Counted from the first letter of the stretch, positions 1 through 9,782 are shown. The stretch is DNA of 64,000 nucleotides from JBCBDX01 sp038529265 (GCA_038529265.1 JBCBDX010000002.1:62001-126000), one strand, 5' to 3'. Notes: generated by a model from the sequence alone, not told the origin. Numbers and translations are program-made.

Positions 1-1090
1 GCAGGATCCGGGAAATTGTTACTGCACGCGGATTGATGAGAGCATTGATACCAAGTGTCGACGTAAAGGACTGGTAACCGCTGTCATTGATCAACGCCAT
101 CGTTGCTTCACAGCCAAGCCGGTCAGCCATAACAGCCGACAGGATATTGACCTGATCATCGTTGGTTAGCGAGACCATCAGTTCCGCATCTTGAATATCC
201 GCTTCATGCAAAATCTGCTGATCCAGCGCACTGCCATGCAGAACAATGGTTCGGCGCAGCCGGTCAGCGTTGTCCATGGCGCGGTCGAGATTGCTTTCGA
301 TTATTTTGACATTGGTTCTACCGGCGGTCTCTTCCAAACGCTCCGCAACATATGAACCAATATTGCCACCACCGGCTATAACAATCCGCCGGGCCTCAAT
401 TTCCTCGTGCCCGAAAAGCGAAAGCGTTCGCCGAACTTGATCACGTTTGGCGACTACATACACAAGGTCATCGACGAGCAACTGGTCAGCAGACCGCGGT
501 ATGAACAAATGTCCATTACGCCAAACGCCAACAACAGTGGCGTTCAAATCTGGAAACAGATCGGTCAGTTGATTGAGCGGTGTATTGATTACCGGACAAT
601 CCTCTCGGCATGCAATCGCCATCATGGTTATGTTGTCGTCCGCGAATTGGACGACATCAGTTGCACCTGGCAGCGCGATGCGTTTCAAAACAACATCACC
701 GACTTCACGCTCCGGCGAAATGATCACATCGATGGGAAGATGGTCTGTGCTGAAAAGGTCACCATATGTTGGTGATAAGTATGATTGTGAACGCACACGG
801 GCAATCTTTGTTGGAACACCAAATAACGAGTGAGCAACCTGACAGGCCGTCATGTTCACTTCGTCATAAAGCGTCACTGCAATTAGGATATCGGCATCAT
901 CTGCACCGGCCTTAGCCAAAATATCTGGATGACTGCCATGGCCGATAAAGCCGCGCACATCCAACGTATCACGGACACGTTGAATAAGATCTTGTGAAGT
1001 ATCGATGACTGAAACATCGTTACCCTCAGCCGCCAAGCGCTCAGCGATACCAAATCCGACTTGGCCAGCGCCGCAAATAATCACGCGCAT
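1..1090 (-). CDS. trkA: TrkA, potassium uptake regulatory subunit (partial, C-terminus outside window)
   Basis: Cytoplasmic NAD-binding subunit that gates the Trk potassium transporter. The first 363 residues are visible and the gene runs off the left edge; the usual length is about 458. It opens with a Rossmann motif GAGQVGFGIAERL near residue 6. A second one, IAGGGNIGSYVAERL, lies near residue 233, giving the RCK_N/RCK_C/RCK_N order of a duplicated TrkA. The ATG lies 4 bp after the ntrX stop, so it is probably co-transcribed with ntrYX, as in many rhizobia. I did not see the end of the gene, so a truncation beyond the window cannot be excluded. Confidence 0.93.
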   Translation of the reverse strand, partial: MRVIICGAGQVGFGIAERLAAEGNDVSVIDTSQDLIQRVRDTLDVRGFIGHGSHPDILAKAGADDADILIAVTLYDEVNMTACQVAHSLFGVPTKIARVRSQSYLSPTYGDLFSTDHLPIDVIISPEREVGDVVLKRIALPGATDVVQFADDNITMMAIACREDCPVINTPLNQLTDLFPDLNATVVGVWRNGHLFIPRSADQLLVDDLVYVVAKRDQVRRTLSLFGHEEIEARRIVIAGGGNIGSYVAERLEETAGRTNVKIIESNLDRAMDNADRLRRTIVLHGSALDQQILHEADIQDAELMVSLTNDDQVNILSAVMADRLGCEATMALINDSGYQSFTSTLGINALINPRAVTISRIL

Positions 1091-1094
1091 CGTA

Positions 1095-2456
1095 TCAAAC
1101 CCCCAGCGATTTCAGCTTACGATGCAATGCAGATCTTTCCATGCCGATAAATTCGGCAGTACGGGATATATTACCACCAAAGCGGCCAATCTGCGCCAAC
1201 AGGTAATCGCGCTCAAAACGCTCACGCGCCTCACGCAAAGGCAATGACATTATGTGCGTGTCGTTCGATGTAGGCGCCTTTGGTAAATTGTCATTAAGTT
1301 CATCGGGCAGCATGTCAGCACTGATGCTCACATCATCGGACTTGTCACGTGTCAGAATCATCAATCGTTCGATGGCATTGCGCAGCTGGCGTACATTGCC
1401 TGGCCAGGTGTGTGACTCAAGAACCGTCATTGCTTCATCATCGATAAACTTGGGGCGTATGCCAGTCTGCTCGCCGATTTTCTTCATGAACATCTGGACA
1501 AGATGGGGGATGTCCTCTCGTCGCTGGGAGAGAGGCGGCACATCGATAGGCACCACAGCCAATCGATTATAAAGATCGCGCCGGAAGCGTCCTTCTTCGA
1601 TACGTTGCTCAAGATCAACTGCGGTAGACGAGATGATGCGCACATCAACTTTCACCCGCCGCGTTCCACCAACGCGCTCGAATTCCTGATCGACCAACAC
1701 CCGCAAAATCTTGGCCTGTGTTTCGAGTGGCATGTCGGCAATCTCATCGAGAAAGAGAATGCCAGCGTGCGCGTTCTCCAAAGCACCTACTTTACGGTCA
1801 GCGCCCTCACCTTCGGTTCCAAACAACTCAACTTCCATACGGCTCGGCGTTATGGCTGCCGCGTTGATAGAAACGAATGGACCACCAGCCCGGCTCGATG
1901 ATTGATGAAGCGCTCGCGCCACCAATTCCTTGCCGCTGCCGGTTGGGCCAATAATCATGACGCGGCTGTTGGTGGGCGCGACCTTTTCAATGGCAGCGCG
2001 CAACAAACCCATAGCAGGTGACTTGCCGGTCAGTTCCGAGATTTCGATGCTGCGATTTTTCAAGTCGGTGACTTGCTTTTTGAGTGCCTGCGTTTCTAAC
2101 GCGCGCTCAGCAACCAGAACCAATCGGTCGCTCTTGAACGGCTTTTCGATGTAATCATACGCCCCGCGTTTGATTGCAGATACAGCTGTTTCAATATTGC
2201 CGTGGCCCGAGATCATGACGACGGGCAGGCCCGGGTGCATCGTTTGAACCGTGTCGAGAAGCGCCAAGCCGTCAAGTCTGCTGTTTTGGAGCCAAATATC
2301 CAAAAATATAAGTCGCGGAACACGCGCCTGTATGGCTTCAAGCGCGCTATCACTATCGTAGGCAACCCGGGTTTCATGGCCCTCATCTTCAAGGATGCCA
2401 GAAACAATATCTCTGATATCATCCTCATCATCCACAATAAGAACATCAGCCTTCAT
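1095..2456 (-). CDS. ntrX: NtrX, response regulator of the NtrY/NtrX system
   Basis: 453-residue response regulator with a receiver domain (phospho-acceptor D53 in the FLDIW motif), an AAA+ core with Walker A GPTGSGKE, and a C-terminal Fis-type helix-turn-helix (SRTAEFIGMERSALHRKL). Where a sigma-54 activator has the GAFTGA loop, this protein reads TEGEGADRKVGALENA. The loop is missing, as is usual for alphaproteobacterial NtrX, so it probably works as a DNA-binding regulator that does not drive sigma-54. It overlaps the ntrY stop by ATGA, which points to translational coupling with its kinase. Confidence 0.95.
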   Translation of the reverse strand: MKADVLIVDDEDDIRDIVSGILEDEGHETRVAYDSDSALEAIQARVPRLIFLDIWLQNSRLDGLALLDTVQTMHPGLPVVMISGHGNIETAVSAIKRGAYDYIEKPFKSDRLVLVAERALETQALKKQVTDLKNRSIEISELTGKSPAMGLLRAAIEKVAPTNSRVMIIGPTGSGKELVARALHQSSSRAGGPFVSINAAAITPSRMEVELFGTEGEGADRKVGALENAHAGILFLDEIADMPLETQAKILRVLVDQEFERVGGTRRVKVDVRIISSTAVDLEQRIEEGRFRRDLYNRLAVVPIDVPPLSQRREDIPHLVQMFMKKIGEQTGIRPKFIDDEAMTVLESHTWPGNVRQLRNAIERLMILTRDKSDDVSISADMLPDELNDNLPKAPTSNDTHIMSLPLREARERFERDYLLAQIGRFGGNISRTAEFIGMERSALHRKLKSLGV

Positions 2457-4774
2457 GCTGCTTTCCCCCCACTCTCTTTTACTGGTGAGATGCGAGCTTT
2501 GTCGCTACTCTCAGCTCCCTCCTCCGCGCTTGCCAATTGGACGCCATGCGCTAGAAAGATCATGCGAACCATCGCGCCTCGACCATCATAAAAGTTTGCC
2601 GGAGCATCGCGCAGAGCCATGCGCCCGCCATGGTCCTCAACAATCTTGCGAACAATCGCCAAACCAAGGCCGGTCCCCTTTTCACGCGTCGTCATGTACG
2701 GTTCGAGGAGCTTGTTGCGGTCTTCCTGTGGCAGTCCACGGCCATTGTCGATTATATCGATAATGATCGCCTTGTTGTTGGCTCCTCCAACGCGGCCGAC
2801 AATCTTGATATGACCGGCCGGGCCATCTGGTGAATCTGCCAGTCGCGCATCTATCGCCTCAGCAGCATTTTTCACCACATTGCCGACAGCCTGGCCGACA
2901 AGGCGATCATCATACCGGGCCATGAGCGGTGCCGCTGGCATTTCGCGTTCGAAGGTAAATTCGGAGCGGGAGACTTCGACCAAAAAGGTCGCTTCACGCA
3001 CAGTTTCACGAAGATCACGCAAAGCCATATCTGGCTTTGGCATACGGGCAAATGTTGAAAACTCATCGACCATTCGCCCGATGTCACCCACTTGGCGAAT
3101 AATCGTGTCCGTACACTGATCGAACACTGCCCGATCATCGTGTGGAATGATTTTTCCATAACGTCGCCGAATACGTTCAGCCGACAGTTGAATTGGGGTC
3201 AGCGGATTCTTTATTTCGTGGGCGATGCGCCGGGCAACATCGCCCCAAGCCGTTGAACGCTGCGCCTCAACCACGTTCGAGATGTCATCAATCGTGACGA
3301 CGTGTGTATGGCGTGAGTCTTTCTGCCCTCGGACCGCGTCCATATCCAGTGCAATCTGGACATTGAGCACGCGCTCCCGGCCGGTTGAGTCTATGAATGT
3401 TACCTGTTCGTTGACGTCAGAAATTCGGCCCAACAGAGCCCTGGCAAAAACATCAGCGACTTGTGGCGAAAGAGAGTGGAGGTTGGCGCCAGCCGCTACC
3501 CTTTCTATTCCAAGGACATCCGATACTGCGTCATTGAAGATGGTAACGCTTTGCTCGTCATCAACACCGAGAACGCCTGCAGAAACGCCTGCAAGCACCG
3601 CTTCGGTAAACCTTCGGCGCTCGTCGATAACGTCTTTGGCTCCGAGGATCTCATCGCGCTGGCTCTTTAACTGGCCAAGCATTGAGTTAAATGTATCGGC
3701 CAAGTGCCCAACATCACCGTCCGACGAGCGGACCGGAACTCTGACATCCAAATTGCCACTGCCGACTTCATCAGATGCGTTGATAAGGAGCCTGATCGGT
3801 CTCACGAGCCGGTTGGCAACTGCAATCGCGGTCCAGATCGCAGACAATAGCAGGATGAGTGCAAGGCAAAAATAAAGAAGCGCAAACGCCAGCTGCAAGA
3901 AAGCCCGATTGGCTTCAAGTCCCTGATATTCGTCGCGATTTTGTTGCATCAACCGGACCGCATCCAACACTTCGGGATCAACGGCGCGGATGGCATACAA
4001 CATAGCGTTTGGGATTTCACGCAGCCTGATCATAGCACCGACAAGGTTGGTAGAACCGGGCGGAATAATGACCGGACCGCCCTTCAAAGCCGTCTCTACG
4101 GCGTCTTGTGGCGGTAGTGGCAGTGGCAACTCAGTTTGAATATCAGCCGTGTAAATCACGTTGCCATCAAGCCCGATGACTGAGGCACCAAGCATCCCGC
4201 GGCCACGCGCTTGTTGGGTGACAAACTGTCTAAAACCGTTTCGATCCAGATTGAAAAGGCGCCGTTGCTGATCAAGCGCAAACGCCATATTGATTGTGGC
4301 ATCGCGCAAGTTGACGGCGTTCTCATTAATATAAGACTGCGCAACTTGTTCCGATGACTGAACAATGGTGCGGGTTCGAATTTCAAACCAACGATCCAAG
4401 CCCAGATCGAGCGTGATGGAAGCAACTATGGCTATCACCACTGCGGGAATGGTCGCGATAATCGAAAAAAGCGTTACAATACGAACATGCAGCCGCGACG
4501 CTGCTTTGCGATCTCGGCGTGCTTTTATAACCGATCGTACTTCAATGCTGACAAGCCAAATTAGCGCCAGCACAAACGTACCGATGATCACAATGGTCAG
4601 CGTTGTGACGCGCTCCGTTGGCTGAATTGGCGTCAATCCAATTAGCACAATAAACGAGACAACAGCGCTCAGCGTGGCGGCCAGCACGATGAGAGTGCCA
4701 GGCCAACTGTTACCGGCCTGGCCCCGTTCACGCAGCAAAAAGCTGCCAGACACTGTTCTGTCCAAGATCGCCAT
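2453..4774 (-). CDS. ntrY: NtrY, membrane sensor histidine kinase
   Basis: Partner kinase of NtrX, linked in this group to nitrogen metabolism and redox or oxygen sensing. The 773-residue protein starts with two close hydrophobic segments (about residues 25-90) and a third before a periplasmic loop. A further membrane segment near residue 290 leads into HAMP and PAS-like regions, then a HisKA domain with RIAHEIKNPLTP (His near residue 517) and a HATPase with DNGRGLP and GTGLGLAI. The ATG at 4774 is preferred over an in-frame GTG six bases upstream because the residues after it resemble the family start. A 74-bp gap separates it from ntrC and contains a palindrome. Confidence 0.94.
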   Translation of the reverse strand: MAILDRTVSGSFLLRERGQAGNSWPGTLIVLAATLSAVVSFIVLIGLTPIQPTERVTTLTIVIIGTFVLALIWLVSIEVRSVIKARRDRKAASRLHVRIVTLFSIIATIPAVVIAIVASITLDLGLDRWFEIRTRTIVQSSEQVAQSYINENAVNLRDATINMAFALDQQRRLFNLDRNGFRQFVTQQARGRGMLGASVIGLDGNVIYTADIQTELPLPLPPQDAVETALKGGPVIIPPGSTNLVGAMIRLREIPNAMLYAIRAVDPEVLDAVRLMQQNRDEYQGLEANRAFLQLAFALLYFCLALILLLSAIWTAIAVANRLVRPIRLLINASDEVGSGNLDVRVPVRSSDGDVGHLADTFNSMLGQLKSQRDEILGAKDVIDERRRFTEAVLAGVSAGVLGVDDEQSVTIFNDAVSDVLGIERVAAGANLHSLSPQVADVFARALLGRISDVNEQVTFIDSTGRERVLNVQIALDMDAVRGQKDSRHTHVVTIDDISNVVEAQRSTAWGDVARRIAHEIKNPLTPIQLSAERIRRRYGKIIPHDDRAVFDQCTDTIIRQVGDIGRMVDEFSTFARMPKPDMALRDLRETVREATFLVEVSRSEFTFEREMPAAPLMARYDDRLVGQAVGNVVKNAAEAIDARLADSPDGPAGHIKIVGRVGGANNKAIIIDIIDNGRGLPQEDRNKLLEPYMTTREKGTGLGLAIVRKIVEDHGGRMALRDAPANFYDGRGAMVRMIFLAHGVQLASAEEGAESSDKARISPVKESGGKAA

Positions 4775-4803
4775 GAACACTCAAATGGGTCGATTAACGT
4801 GCC

Positions 4804-4820
4804 CAATATGCAACATATTG
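4804..4820. promoter_or_regulatory. 17-bp inverted repeat upstream of ntrY, possible NtrX operator
   Basis: Perfect inverted repeat with 7-bp arms (CAATATG / CATATTG) and a 3-base centre, between the ntrC stop and the ntrY start. Its right part reads CAACATATTG, which fits a CAA-N(3-5)-TTG element that I recall being described for rhizobial NtrX. Position and shape suggest an operator for ntrYX, perhaps autoregulatory. The link to NtrX is inference. Confidence 0.5.
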
Positions 4821-4848
4821 TGGCAAATCTGCAACTACAATAATCGCG

Positions 4849-6306
4849 CTAGGATTTGAAGATACTGACGTTCAGGTCGCGAATTTTCTTCCGCAACGTA
4901 TTGCGGTTAAGGCCCAAAACCTCCGCCGCTCTGATCTGGTTTCCACGCGTCGCAGTAAGTGTTGCCACAATAAGCGGATACTCAAGTTCACCGAGCACAC
5001 GATGATAGAGCCCTGGCGGCGGCAGGCCGTCGCCAAACGAGGCAAAGTATTTAGCCATATTCGCTTCTACAGCATCGGATATACTCTGCCCTTGCGGCGA
5101 TGAGGTTGCTGCAGACGCACCGGCGGTTGGCAGCCTGCCCTCTTCACTGGAGCGCAGCTCGTTGGCCACAATGTCGGCATCAACCGCTTCCTGCGGATAA
5201 AGCGCCGCCAGTCTGCGTACAAGATTTTCTAGTTCACGGACATTACCCGGCCAGTGATAACGCGACAACATCTGCATAGCGTCCGGCAGCAGACGCTTCG
5301 CCTCCAGACCTTCATCTTGCACTTTCGACAAGAAGTGCTGCGCTAAATCGGGAATATCTTCCAAGCGTTCGCGCAGTGGTGGCACGCGCAAAGGCACAAC
5401 GTTTAGCCGATAATACAAGTCTTCGCGGAAAAGGCCTTGGTTGATCAGAAGGCGCAAGTCCTTGTTGGTTGCCGTTACAATCCGAACATTGGTCTTGATG
5501 GGGGTACGACCGCCAACGGTCATATATTCTCCCTGTTGAAGCACCCGCAAGAGACGTGTTTGCGCTTCCATTGGCATGTCACCAATCTCATCAAGGAAAA
5601 GGGTCCCGTTTTGAGCTTGCTCAAATCGTCCCGTCGATCGGGCCGTGGCTCCTGTGAACGCCCCTTTTTCGTGTCCGAACAATTCACTCTCAATGAGATC
5701 GCGCGGGATCGCTGCCATATTGATTGCAACGAACGGGCCCTTCTTGCGTTTGCCATATTCATGCAAGGCACGTGCAATCAGCTCTTTGCCGGTGCCGGAC
5801 TCGCCATTGATCAGTACAGTCAGATCGGACTGTGTCATACGGGCAAGAACGCGATAGATTTCCTGCATGGCGGGCGAACGGCCAACCAAGGGCATGTCGG
5901 TATCAACATCAGCTGTCTTCGCTGGCTGTTGCAGCTTTTGGCGTGTTTCGGTCAGCGCACGGCCAACAAGACTAGTCAGCTCTACAAGGTCAAAGGGTTT
6001 CGGTAGATATTCATAGGCACCCTTCTCTGTTGCCCTTATCGCCGTCATGAAAGTGTTCTGTGCGCTCATAACGATGAACGGCAAGTCTGGACGCATTTTC
6101 TTCATGCGTGGCAGCAACTCAAAAAGATTGTCATCGGGCATTACAACGTCCGAAACGACGGCATCACCCTGCCCTTCGGCGACCCATTGCCAAAGTGTGG
6201 AAGCGTTCGAGGTTGCACGCACGTCAAATCCGGCTCTCGTCAAAGCTTGGCTAACCACTGTGCGGATTGCTGCATCATCATCGGCAACCAAAATTGTACC
6301 GCTCAT
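4849..6306 (-). CDS. ntrC: NtrC, nitrogen regulation response regulator (NR(I))
   Basis: 485-residue sigma-54 activator of nitrogen-regulated promoters. It has a receiver domain with D53 (VVSDVVMPDD), an AAA+ core with Walker A GESGTGKE, an intact GAFTGA loop near residue 215, and a C-terminal HTH (RAAEVLGLNRNTLRKKI). Unlike NtrX in the same cluster it keeps every feature needed to contact sigma-54. Its ATG overlaps the ntrB stop (ATGA). The sigma-54 promoter in front of glnB at 36081 is an obvious candidate target within this window. Confidence 0.97.
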   Translation of the reverse strand: MSGTILVADDDAAIRTVVSQALTRAGFDVRATSNASTLWQWVAEGQGDAVVSDVVMPDDNLFELLPRMKKMRPDLPFIVMSAQNTFMTAIRATEKGAYEYLPKPFDLVELTSLVGRALTETRQKLQQPAKTADVDTDMPLVGRSPAMQEIYRVLARMTQSDLTVLINGESGTGKELIARALHEYGKRKKGPFVAINMAAIPRDLIESELFGHEKGAFTGATARSTGRFEQAQNGTLFLDEIGDMPMEAQTRLLRVLQQGEYMTVGGRTPIKTNVRIVTATNKDLRLLINQGLFREDLYYRLNVVPLRVPPLRERLEDIPDLAQHFLSKVQDEGLEAKRLLPDAMQMLSRYHWPGNVRELENLVRRLAALYPQEAVDADIVANELRSSEEGRLPTAGASAATSSPQGQSISDAVEANMAKYFASFGDGLPPPGLYHRVLGELEYPLIVATLTATRGNQIRAAEVLGLNRNTLRKKIRDLNVSIFKS

Positions 6307-7442
6307 AGGGCTTCCATCTCTTTTGTAGTGTCAGATGAGGTTTCAATGTCAAACGGTGCTTTTGGCATCAAAACGCGAAATTGCGTGCGATTGGGCTCGC
6401 TCTCGCATTCGATAATGCCGCCATGATCGCCAACAATTTTGGCAACCAGTGCTAGCCCCAATCCAGATCCGTTGGTTTTGGTCGTTATGAATGGATCGAA
6501 CATGTGACGACGAATGTCATCGTGAACACCGGGTCCATTGTCTTCCACCGTGAACTCGAGCGGAAGCGAAACGCGCTCATTTGCACCTGGCACCATTAGG
6601 CGTACTCCCGGTCGAAAAGCCGTGCGAAGTGTGATCTCAGGCCGGTCACGCCCGAGACAGGCTTCAGCTGCATTTTTGACCAGGTTCATGAACACTTGGA
6701 TCAACTGATCGAGATTGCCAAGAACCGGCGGCAAGGACGGGTCAAACGCCTCTTGGAACGTCACATGGCTGGCAAAGCCAGGTTTTGCTACACTGATAAC
6801 TCGATCTAACACCACATGGATATTGACAGGTTCACGGTCAATCGGACGCTCATCGGAGAATACCTCCATGCGATCAACAAGTTGAACAATCCGATCAGTC
6901 TCAGCGCGAATGAGCTGTGTCAGCGCTCGGTCGTCGTCGCTCGCATTGGCCTCTAACAATTGTGCAGCGCCGCGAATACCAGACAGCGGATTTTTGATCT
7001 CATGGCCCAACATAGCGGCAAGACCGGTCACGGAACGCGCTGCACTACGATGGGTGAGCTGCTGATCAAACTTATCTGCCATCGTGCGTTCGCGCAGGGC
7101 AATGACCAAGGAGCCTGGATCCTCAGACACGGGCGTAACATGAATATCGACAGAGCGCTCACGCTCCATACGCGGTGAACCCAGATCGACTCGGTATTCA
7201 TTCACCGAAGCAACGCCATTGCGCACCTGATCAATCAAAGACAGCAAAGGGCTGGAAAATGGGATCAGTTCATCCAGGCGCATGCGTGACAATTGCTTGG
7301 TCGAGATTGAGAAAAAATACTCTGCCGTCAGGTTGGCATGAATGATCCGATTTTCGCTGTCGACCATTAATACAGCATCTCTGATGGTATCCAGAACGAG
7401 ACGCGCGTTGGCCTCAACATTGGCCGCTTTCTTTCCCGTCAT
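6303..7442 (-). CDS. ntrB: NtrB, nitrogen regulation sensor histidine kinase (NR(II))
   Basis: Soluble histidine kinase/phosphatase that phosphorylates NtrC and is controlled by PII. The 379 residues contain an N-terminal PAS domain, HisKA with GHEIKNPLSG (His147), and a HATPase with VEDNGPGV and NGSGLGLALV. No membrane segment is seen, as expected. The ATG at 7442 is chosen over an in-frame GTG at 7472 because an excellent AAGGAGG ribosome-binding site lies just before it. The start overlaps the dusB stop by ATGA. The gene pairs with ntrC (ATGA overlap), and its PII partner glnB is at 36 kb. Confidence 0.96.
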   Translation of the reverse strand: MTGKKAANVEANARLVLDTIRDAVLMVDSENRIIHANLTAEYFFSISTKQLSRMRLDELIPFSSPLLSLIDQVRNGVASVNEYRVDLGSPRMERERSVDIHVTPVSEDPGSLVIALRERTMADKFDQQLTHRSAARSVTGLAAMLGHEIKNPLSGIRGAAQLLEANASDDDRALTQLIRAETDRIVQLVDRMEVFSDERPIDREPVNIHVVLDRVISVAKPGFASHVTFQEAFDPSLPPVLGNLDQLIQVFMNLVKNAAEACLGRDRPEITLRTAFRPGVRLMVPGANERVSLPLEFTVEDNGPGVHDDIRRHMFDPFITTKTNGSGLGLALVAKIVGDHGGIIECESEPNRTQFRVLMPKAPFDIETSSDTTKEMEAL

Positions 7443-8461
7443 GCGGCCCTCCTTTGGTTTGAAGCGGTCCACTCAACGCGAAAGGCTTGCCCGATCAGAC
7501 GACGAACTTGCGCGGCGTCTTTTTCACGCAGCATATCAGCCCTAAGATCGCCAGGCGTATTCGGCACCAGTTTATTCAGGTACCAACCAAGGTGTTTTCT
7601 GGCGTTTCTGACACCGGTAAAACCGCCATAGTGATCTAGGATCGCATCGTAATGGGCGCCGATATACTCGACATAGTCTCGTGGTGTTGGAACATCTGTA
7701 GCAGAACCGGCCAAAAGAGCTGGCAACCACGGCCGCCCGCAAGCCGCTCGACCAACCATAATGGCATCTGCACCGGATTGTTCCAGCGCTTGTTGAGCAG
7801 TTTTTTCACATTCAATATCGCCATTGATGACTAATGGGATTTCGGGCCCGATTGCATCACGCACATGTCTGACTGACCGCCAATCTGCTGTGCCTTCGTA
7901 AAATTGATCGCGGGTTCGACCGTGCACAGTAATCATTTGAACACCAGCGGCCACGGCGCGTCTTGCCAACTCTGGTGCATTCAACTTCTCGCGAGACCAT
8001 CCAAGCCGCATCTTAAGTGTCACGGGAACGCTGGATGCTTGGACCGTCGCTTCAATCAACGAAAGCGCATGATCAAGGTCGCGCATCAAAGCTGAACCAG
8101 ACTGCACACCCACGACCTTTTTGGCTGGACAACCCATGTTTATATCAATGATTTGAGCACCATGATCCGATGCTAATCGCGCAGCATCACCCATCCACCG
8201 GGCCTCAGTACCTGCAAGCTGCATCATGCGCGGCGATCCATCATCAGGAAACAAAGCGCGTTGCAGAGACTGGCGTGTCTCTTTGCAGAACTCGCGGCTG
8301 GCGATCATCTCGCTGACAACAAGGCCAGCGCCGTGCCGCCAAGCCAATTGCCGAAATGGCAAGTCACTCACGCCAGACAAGGGCGCAAGAAACACTCGGT
8401 TGCGTAATCGCACCGATCCAATGTCAATTGGTTTGGACACATCGACAGTCATTGCCATCAT
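7439..8461 (-). CDS. dusB: DusB-type tRNA-dihydrouridine synthase (NifR3 family)
   Basis: FMN-dependent enzyme that reduces uridines in tRNA D-loops. It shows FLAPLSGVSDLPFR at the N-terminus, NMGCPAKKVVG around the catalytic Cys of the Dus family, and VHGRTRDQFYEG and NGDIE in the TIM barrel. It is first in the dusB-ntrB-ntrC order typical of alphaproteobacteria, where it was named nifR3. The start is uncertain: ATGs occur at 8473, 8461, 8458 and 8452. I chose 8461 because an AAGGA lies 11 bases upstream; the protein is about 340 residues. Confidence 0.92.
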   Translation of the reverse strand: MMAMTVDVSKPIDIGSVRLRNRVFLAPLSGVSDLPFRQLAWRHGAGLVVSEMIASREFCKETRQSLQRALFPDDGSPRMMQLAGTEARWMGDAARLASDHGAQIIDINMGCPAKKVVGVQSGSALMRDLDHALSLIEATVQASSVPVTLKMRLGWSREKLNAPELARRAVAAGVQMITVHGRTRDQFYEGTADWRSVRHVRDAIGPEIPLVINGDIECEKTAQQALEQSGADAIMVGRAACGRPWLPALLAGSATDVPTPRDYVEYIGAHYDAILDHYGGFTGVRNARKHLGWYLNKLVPNTPGDLRADMLREKDAAQVRRLIGQAFRVEWTASNQRRAA

Positions 8462-8573
8462 TTTAGGCAACATCCTTGATTGCACAAGGATTAAACAGCG
8501 CGATTTGATTGCGAAGAACAATTTTCAGGCGTAAGCGAGCGATCTAGAAGGGCCAAAATTATCGCAAGTTGCA

Positions 8574-9782
8574 ATGACTGGACACATTTACAAAGACATC
8601 GGTGCAGTGATTGTAGCAGCGGGGCGCGGCGCGCGTTCAGGCCTTGATGGGCCCAAACAGTATCACTTACTCGCAAAAAAAGCTGTATTAGTCAGAACTT
8701 ACGAAGCGATCTGCGAACGCATCTCTCCACAAAACATCATAATCGTCCACCATATTGATGATGAGGAACTGCTAGCTAGTGCTTTTGAAGCTCACCGTGC
8801 GCAAGAATTCCATTCAACAATTGGCGGCAAAACACGCCAGGCATCCGTTCTGGCGGGTCTAAACGCACTTAAATCGCTCAATATATCTCTACGCAGCGTC
8901 ATGATCCACGATGCTGCGCGCCCCTTTGTTTCTTGCGATTTGCTGGACGCACTTGAAGAGCAAGCAACTCGATTTCCAGACCAAGGCGTCTTGCCGGTTT
9001 TACCTATAGCCGAAACGGTCAAGCGCATTTCAGATGATAAGGTGGAAGCGACGATATCCAGACAGGGATTGGCGACAGCGCAGACCCCGCAATTATTCCC
9101 GCTGAACTCAATTCTTGAAGCTCATCAGGCAGCAACTGATGTGGAACATGAGTTCACCGATGATGCGTCAATCTTCGAATGGTACGGAAAGAGCGTAATA
9201 ACGGTGGAAGGTGAGAAAGATAACATCAAGCTGACCTATGCTGCAGATTTTGAGCGCGCAGAGAAAACTATTCAAATGAGAGAAAATGAGCCTACTCAGT
9301 TGCCGGATATTCGAACTGGACATGGGTATGATGTTCACCGGTTTACCGATGGCGATCATGTCATGCTTTGCGGTGTTCGCGTTGCGCACAACAAAAGCTT
9401 ATCGGGACATTCGGATGCCGACGTCGGCCTGCACGCTCTTACCGACGCCCTTTTGGCAACGTGTGCTGCTGGTGACATTGGCGACCATTTTCCACCGACT
9501 GATCCAAAATGGAAAGGCGCCGAAAGCCATGTGTTCCTGACTGAGGCTATCAGATTAGTGGCAACGCATGGCGGCACTGTGCTCAACGTGGACATTACCC
9601 TGATCTGCGAGGCGCCTAAGATCGGACCGCATCGTGAACGGATGCGGCAACGTCTAGCAGAACTGTGCGGCATCGATATTGAGCGTTGCTCAGTCAAAGC
9701 AACGACCAATGAGAAGATGGGCTTTATCGGCCGAGACGAAGGCATGTGCGCCATGGCAACAGCAAGCGTGAGATATACATGA
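8574..9782 (+). CDS. ispDF: IspDF, bifunctional MEP-pathway enzyme
   Basis: One 402-residue polypeptide carrying two non-consecutive steps of isoprenoid synthesis. Residues about 1-230 are IspD (MEP cytidylyltransferase), with VIVAAGRGARSG and IHDAARPFV. From about 245 it is IspF (MECDP synthase), with GHGYDVHRF (metal-binding Asp and His near residue 252), SGHSDADV and TTNEKMGFIGR. The fusion is common in alphaproteobacteria. It is transcribed divergently from dusB. Its stop overlaps the cinA start by ATGA, so the two are likely translated as a pair. Confidence 0.97.
   Translation: MTGHIYKDIGAVIVAAGRGARSGLDGPKQYHLLAKKAVLVRTYEAICERISPQNIIIVHHIDDEELLASAFEAHRAQEFHSTIGGKTRQASVLAGLNALKSLNISLRSVMIHDAARPFVSCDLLDALEEQATRFPDQGVLPVLPIAETVKRISDDKVEATISRQGLATAQTPQLFPLNSILEAHQAATDVEHEFTDDASIFEWYGKSVITVEGEKDNIKLTYAADFERAEKTIQMRENEPTQLPDIRTGHGYDVHRFTDGDHVMLCGVRVAHNKSLSGHSDADVGLHALTDALLATCAAGDIGDHFPPTDPKWKGAESHVFLTEAIRLVATHGGTVLNVDITLICEAPKIGPHRERMRQRLAELCGIDIERCSVKATTNEKMGFIGRDEGMCAMATASVRYT

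Noticed and set aside
3225..3875. 216-codon plus-strand frame opposite ntrY
   Set aside because: Ser/Thr-rich shadow of the kinase gene without a start signal.
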